Shown here: positions 34,414-36,295 of the stretch, one piece after another
How positions within the stretch are numbered: the first letter of the stretch is position 1
Layout of the letters: every line of letters begins with the position of its first letter
Source: a virus
DNA length: 36,295 bases
Virus record (IMG/VR): IMGVR_UViG_3300025767_000063
Location: 1 to 36,295 of that record
Reading direction: 5' to 3' (one strand)
Notes under the pieces: generated by a model
Databases searched by the model: none
What the model saw: the letters and a program-made list of their open reading frames with translations, nothing else
Told to the model about the DNA's origin: nothing
Position numbers and translations under genes: made by a program

Positions 34414-36295
34414 ATACAGTTGAATCATTATCAACGGTCAATTCTATAGAATCTACGCTTAAGTTAAATACATCTGCCGTTACTTCAGATAAATCTATAG
34501 TATCTAATGGAGTACCAATTCCTTGGTCATTAAATCGTCTAATGAATCTTTGCTTAACATTGCCTTTTGCTTTTGCTTGATAAGAAAACTTACTAAACAT
34601 TTTAGTGCCAGCCAAATGCATGTTTTCTTTTAAAAGAGTTTCATATTGTTCTTGGCCTAACATCGATTTTATTTCATACGAGTATTCTTGATAGTAATCA
34701 CTATCTTGTATTTTCATTCCTTCGTTAGAATAAGATAGAGCGCCGTTTGCAGATTCTTGATAACCATTTATGTGAGACGTATAATCAGACCAATATCCTG
34801 AAGTACTACCTTGCGTCTGTACAACAAGATTACCTTCGACTGCGGTATCACCGTCGTTATTCAATAACTTGGCAGCAGCATCATCTACATATCCAAAACC
34901 AGAATCATATACTTGTACTTCTTTAATTTGACCTATCGCAAATTCTGTTGTAGATTTAATACTAGCATTTTCGCCATGTATTTTAGAATCATAATCAGTG
35001 TCTGCTCTTGTAATAGCGAATCTATCTGAGTTTGATTTAATTACATCATTAGTTCCAGAAAAACCATAATAATCAAAAGGAGTAATTTTAATATACCCAT
35101 CAGTTGGATTTGTTTCTTGAATTACACCAATGATATTTGTATTTGCTTCTGTAATTGTTTCGCCAATATTAAAAGAACCTGCCGCAGCTGGTGTTTCAAA
35201 CGTAATGACTTGATCTCTTCTATTAAATTTAGAATAGCTTTCATCAACCGCGATAGAAAATACATCGTTAGTATAATTTTCGCCAGGAGAAACATTTACA
35301 AAATCTAAAATCGAACCTAATGTAAACTCTGTTAATTCAAATGCTTCATCCAATGGAGTTGCTAACGTAACAGGATCTGCAGTACCCGACATTGCTTGCG
35401 CCGTATTATAGTTTGCACTATTTAGAGCAACACCTACGTAAGGTAGAATATCATCGGTAATTAAATTAGCGGTAACTGGATTTCCTAATTCTTTTACTCT
35501 TACATCGTTAGGATCCGCAGTATCAGGGAATAGTGCGCCAGGAGAAGAAGTATTTTTTAATGATACTTCACCTGGGACAATTTGTACATTAGGAGATCGG
35601 TTTTGTGTTGTAATATTTCTTGTAATAGAAAACTCATCGCCGGTGTCCATTTTTAAACCAACAGAATTTTCATTTTGTCCTACTACATAACCACGGTTAC
35701 CTGCGGTATCAATTAAATATTCTCCGACAGTAAAAGATAAATCAGAATTATCTAATATTAAAGATTGATCTGATACAATTAATTTAGTATTTTCTAAAGT
35801 ATAACCAAAACCACCATCTAATATTTCGTAATCTATTTCGCCAGTAAAACTTTCTGAAACTTCACTAACGATTGCTTGACCGCCATAACCGTATTGAGTT
35901 TCTAAATCTAATATATCACCAACTTTATTTCCAGAAGTTCTTGCTTTAGAAAAGTCGAGAGTAATTGCATTAAGAGATCCATTAATTTTACCAAAAGAAA
36001 TAACTTCATTATTTAAACTAGTAATAATAGATTCGAATTTTTTAAACGTACCTTGTACACTATCAATATAAACGATAGGAGTTAAAATATTATTAAGTAC
36101 AATAAAATTAACTTTATCAACTGCAGCCTTTGCGCCTGACGCAGAACCAGTTATGTTAGCACCTAATATATCATTATAAGAATATTCTAAACCATTTACA
36201 GAAACAAAGAAATCGTTATTAGGAAACATCTGTAAATAAACACCTTTCTTCCATTTGGAATTAGAAGGCTTGAGCATAAATCTAGCAGGATAGAA
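34412..36295 (-). CDS. Large virion structural protein, C-terminal part (cut by right window edge)
   Basis: The frame stays open to the window edge: codons before the methionine at 36277 read FYPARF without a stop, so that methionine is probably internal and the true start lies outside. At least 627 residues are visible. The first part repeats short beta units with phrases like GSASGAKAAVDKVNF, VGEYLIDTAGNRGYVVG and FNIGETITEANTNIIGVIQE. These resemble the strand-rich repeats of large baseplate proteins in marine T4-like phages. The end has YYQEYSYEIKSMLGQEQYET and LKENMHLAGTKMFSKFSYQ, a terminal motif I know from large structural proteins of these phages. In T4 the gene before gp8 is gp7, also a large wedge protein, so a gp7-like role is possible, but no sequence evidence fixes it. 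Confidence 0.75.
   Translation of the reverse strand, partial: FYPARFMLKPSNSKWKKGVYLQMFPNNDFFVSVNGLEYSYNDILGANITGSASGAKAAVDKVNFIVLNNILTPIVYIDSVQGTFKKFESIITSLNNEVISFGKINGSLNAITLDFSKARTSGNKVGDILDLETQYGYGGQAIVSEVSESFTGEIDYEILDGGFGYTLENTKLIVSDQSLILDNSDLSFTVGEYLIDTAGNRGYVVGQNENSVGLKMDTGDEFSITRNITTQNRSPNVQIVPGEVSLKNTSSPGALFPDTADPNDVRVKELGNPVTANLITDDILPYVGVALNSANYNTAQAMSGTADPVTLATPLDEAFELTEFTLGSILDFVNVSPGENYTNDVFSIAVDESYSKFNRRDQVITFETPAAAGSFNIGETITEANTNIIGVIQETNPTDGYIKITPFDYYGFSGTNDVIKSNSDRFAITRADTDYDSKIHGENASIKSTTEFAIGQIKEVQVYDSGFGYVDDAAAKLLNNDGDTAVEGNLVVQTQGSTSGYWSDYTSHINGYQESANGALSYSNEGMKIQDSDYYQEYSYEIKSMLGQEQYETLLKENMHLAGTKMFSKFSYQAKAKGNVKQRFIRRFNDQGIGTPLDTIDLSEVTADVFNLSVDSIELTVDNDSTV

Overview
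The window looks like part of the late structural region of a large, T4-like marine myovirus with an AT-rich genome. All thirteen genes I can support are on the minus strand and are tightly packed. Several overlap by 1 to 14 bases and no gap exceeds 90 bases, so no stretch of 300 bases lacks a gene. There are no tRNAs, insertion sequences, CRISPR arrays, replication genes or metabolic genes. Three things point to a T4-like marine phage: a gp8-like baseplate wedge protein, T4-type late promoter motifs (TATAAATA and close variants) in the gaps, and several N- and C-terminal fibre modules I know from T4-like phages of marine cyanobacteria and SAR11. Nothing here separates a cyanobacterial host from a SAR11 or other marine host.

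Layout in the direction of transcription, right to left. (1) 36295-34412: the C-terminal part of a large structural protein, cut by the window edge. (2) 34359-33265: a short fibre-like protein. (3) 33263-31605: a subtilisin-family protease with an I9-like propeptide. (4) 31546-29945: a gp8-like baseplate wedge protein. (5) 29928-24562: a 1788-residue protein with a DUF4815-type N-terminus. (6) 24565-24386: a 59-residue coiled-coil protein in ATGA overlap with the gene before it. (7) 24384-23248: a fibre protein with a C-terminal peptidase S74 chaperone. (8) 23161-14075: a 3028-residue protein made of a pentapeptide-like beta-helix, a pectate-lyase-like beta-helix and about twelve copies of a repeat built around KCxRD. 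(9) 14062-13628: a 144-residue structural protein. (10) 13641-7396: a 2081-residue collagen-like fibre carrying a cupredoxin domain and a second S74 chaperone. (11) 7319-6993: a 108-residue structural protein. (12) 6993-1336: an 1885-residue modular tail fibre. (13) 1295-1: the start of another fibre, cut by the left edge.

Most of the DNA therefore encodes the baseplate periphery and a set of very long fibres, the parts that find and grip the host. The 59-residue coiled coil and the two S74 domains are probably assembly helpers. The protease may mature fibre or baseplate proteins, or act on the host surface. Transcription seems to restart at several late promoters. The clearest is fused to a hairpin terminator at 7341-7379, which separates the collagen-like fibre gene from the 108-residue protein and the modular fibres that follow.

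The points most worth a second look are the cupredoxin domain with a complete amicyanin-type copper ligand set inside a collagen-like fibre, the KCxRD repeat array with its higher-order duplication, the overlooked 59-residue coiled-coil gene, and the protease with its own propeptide inside the baseplate gene cluster.
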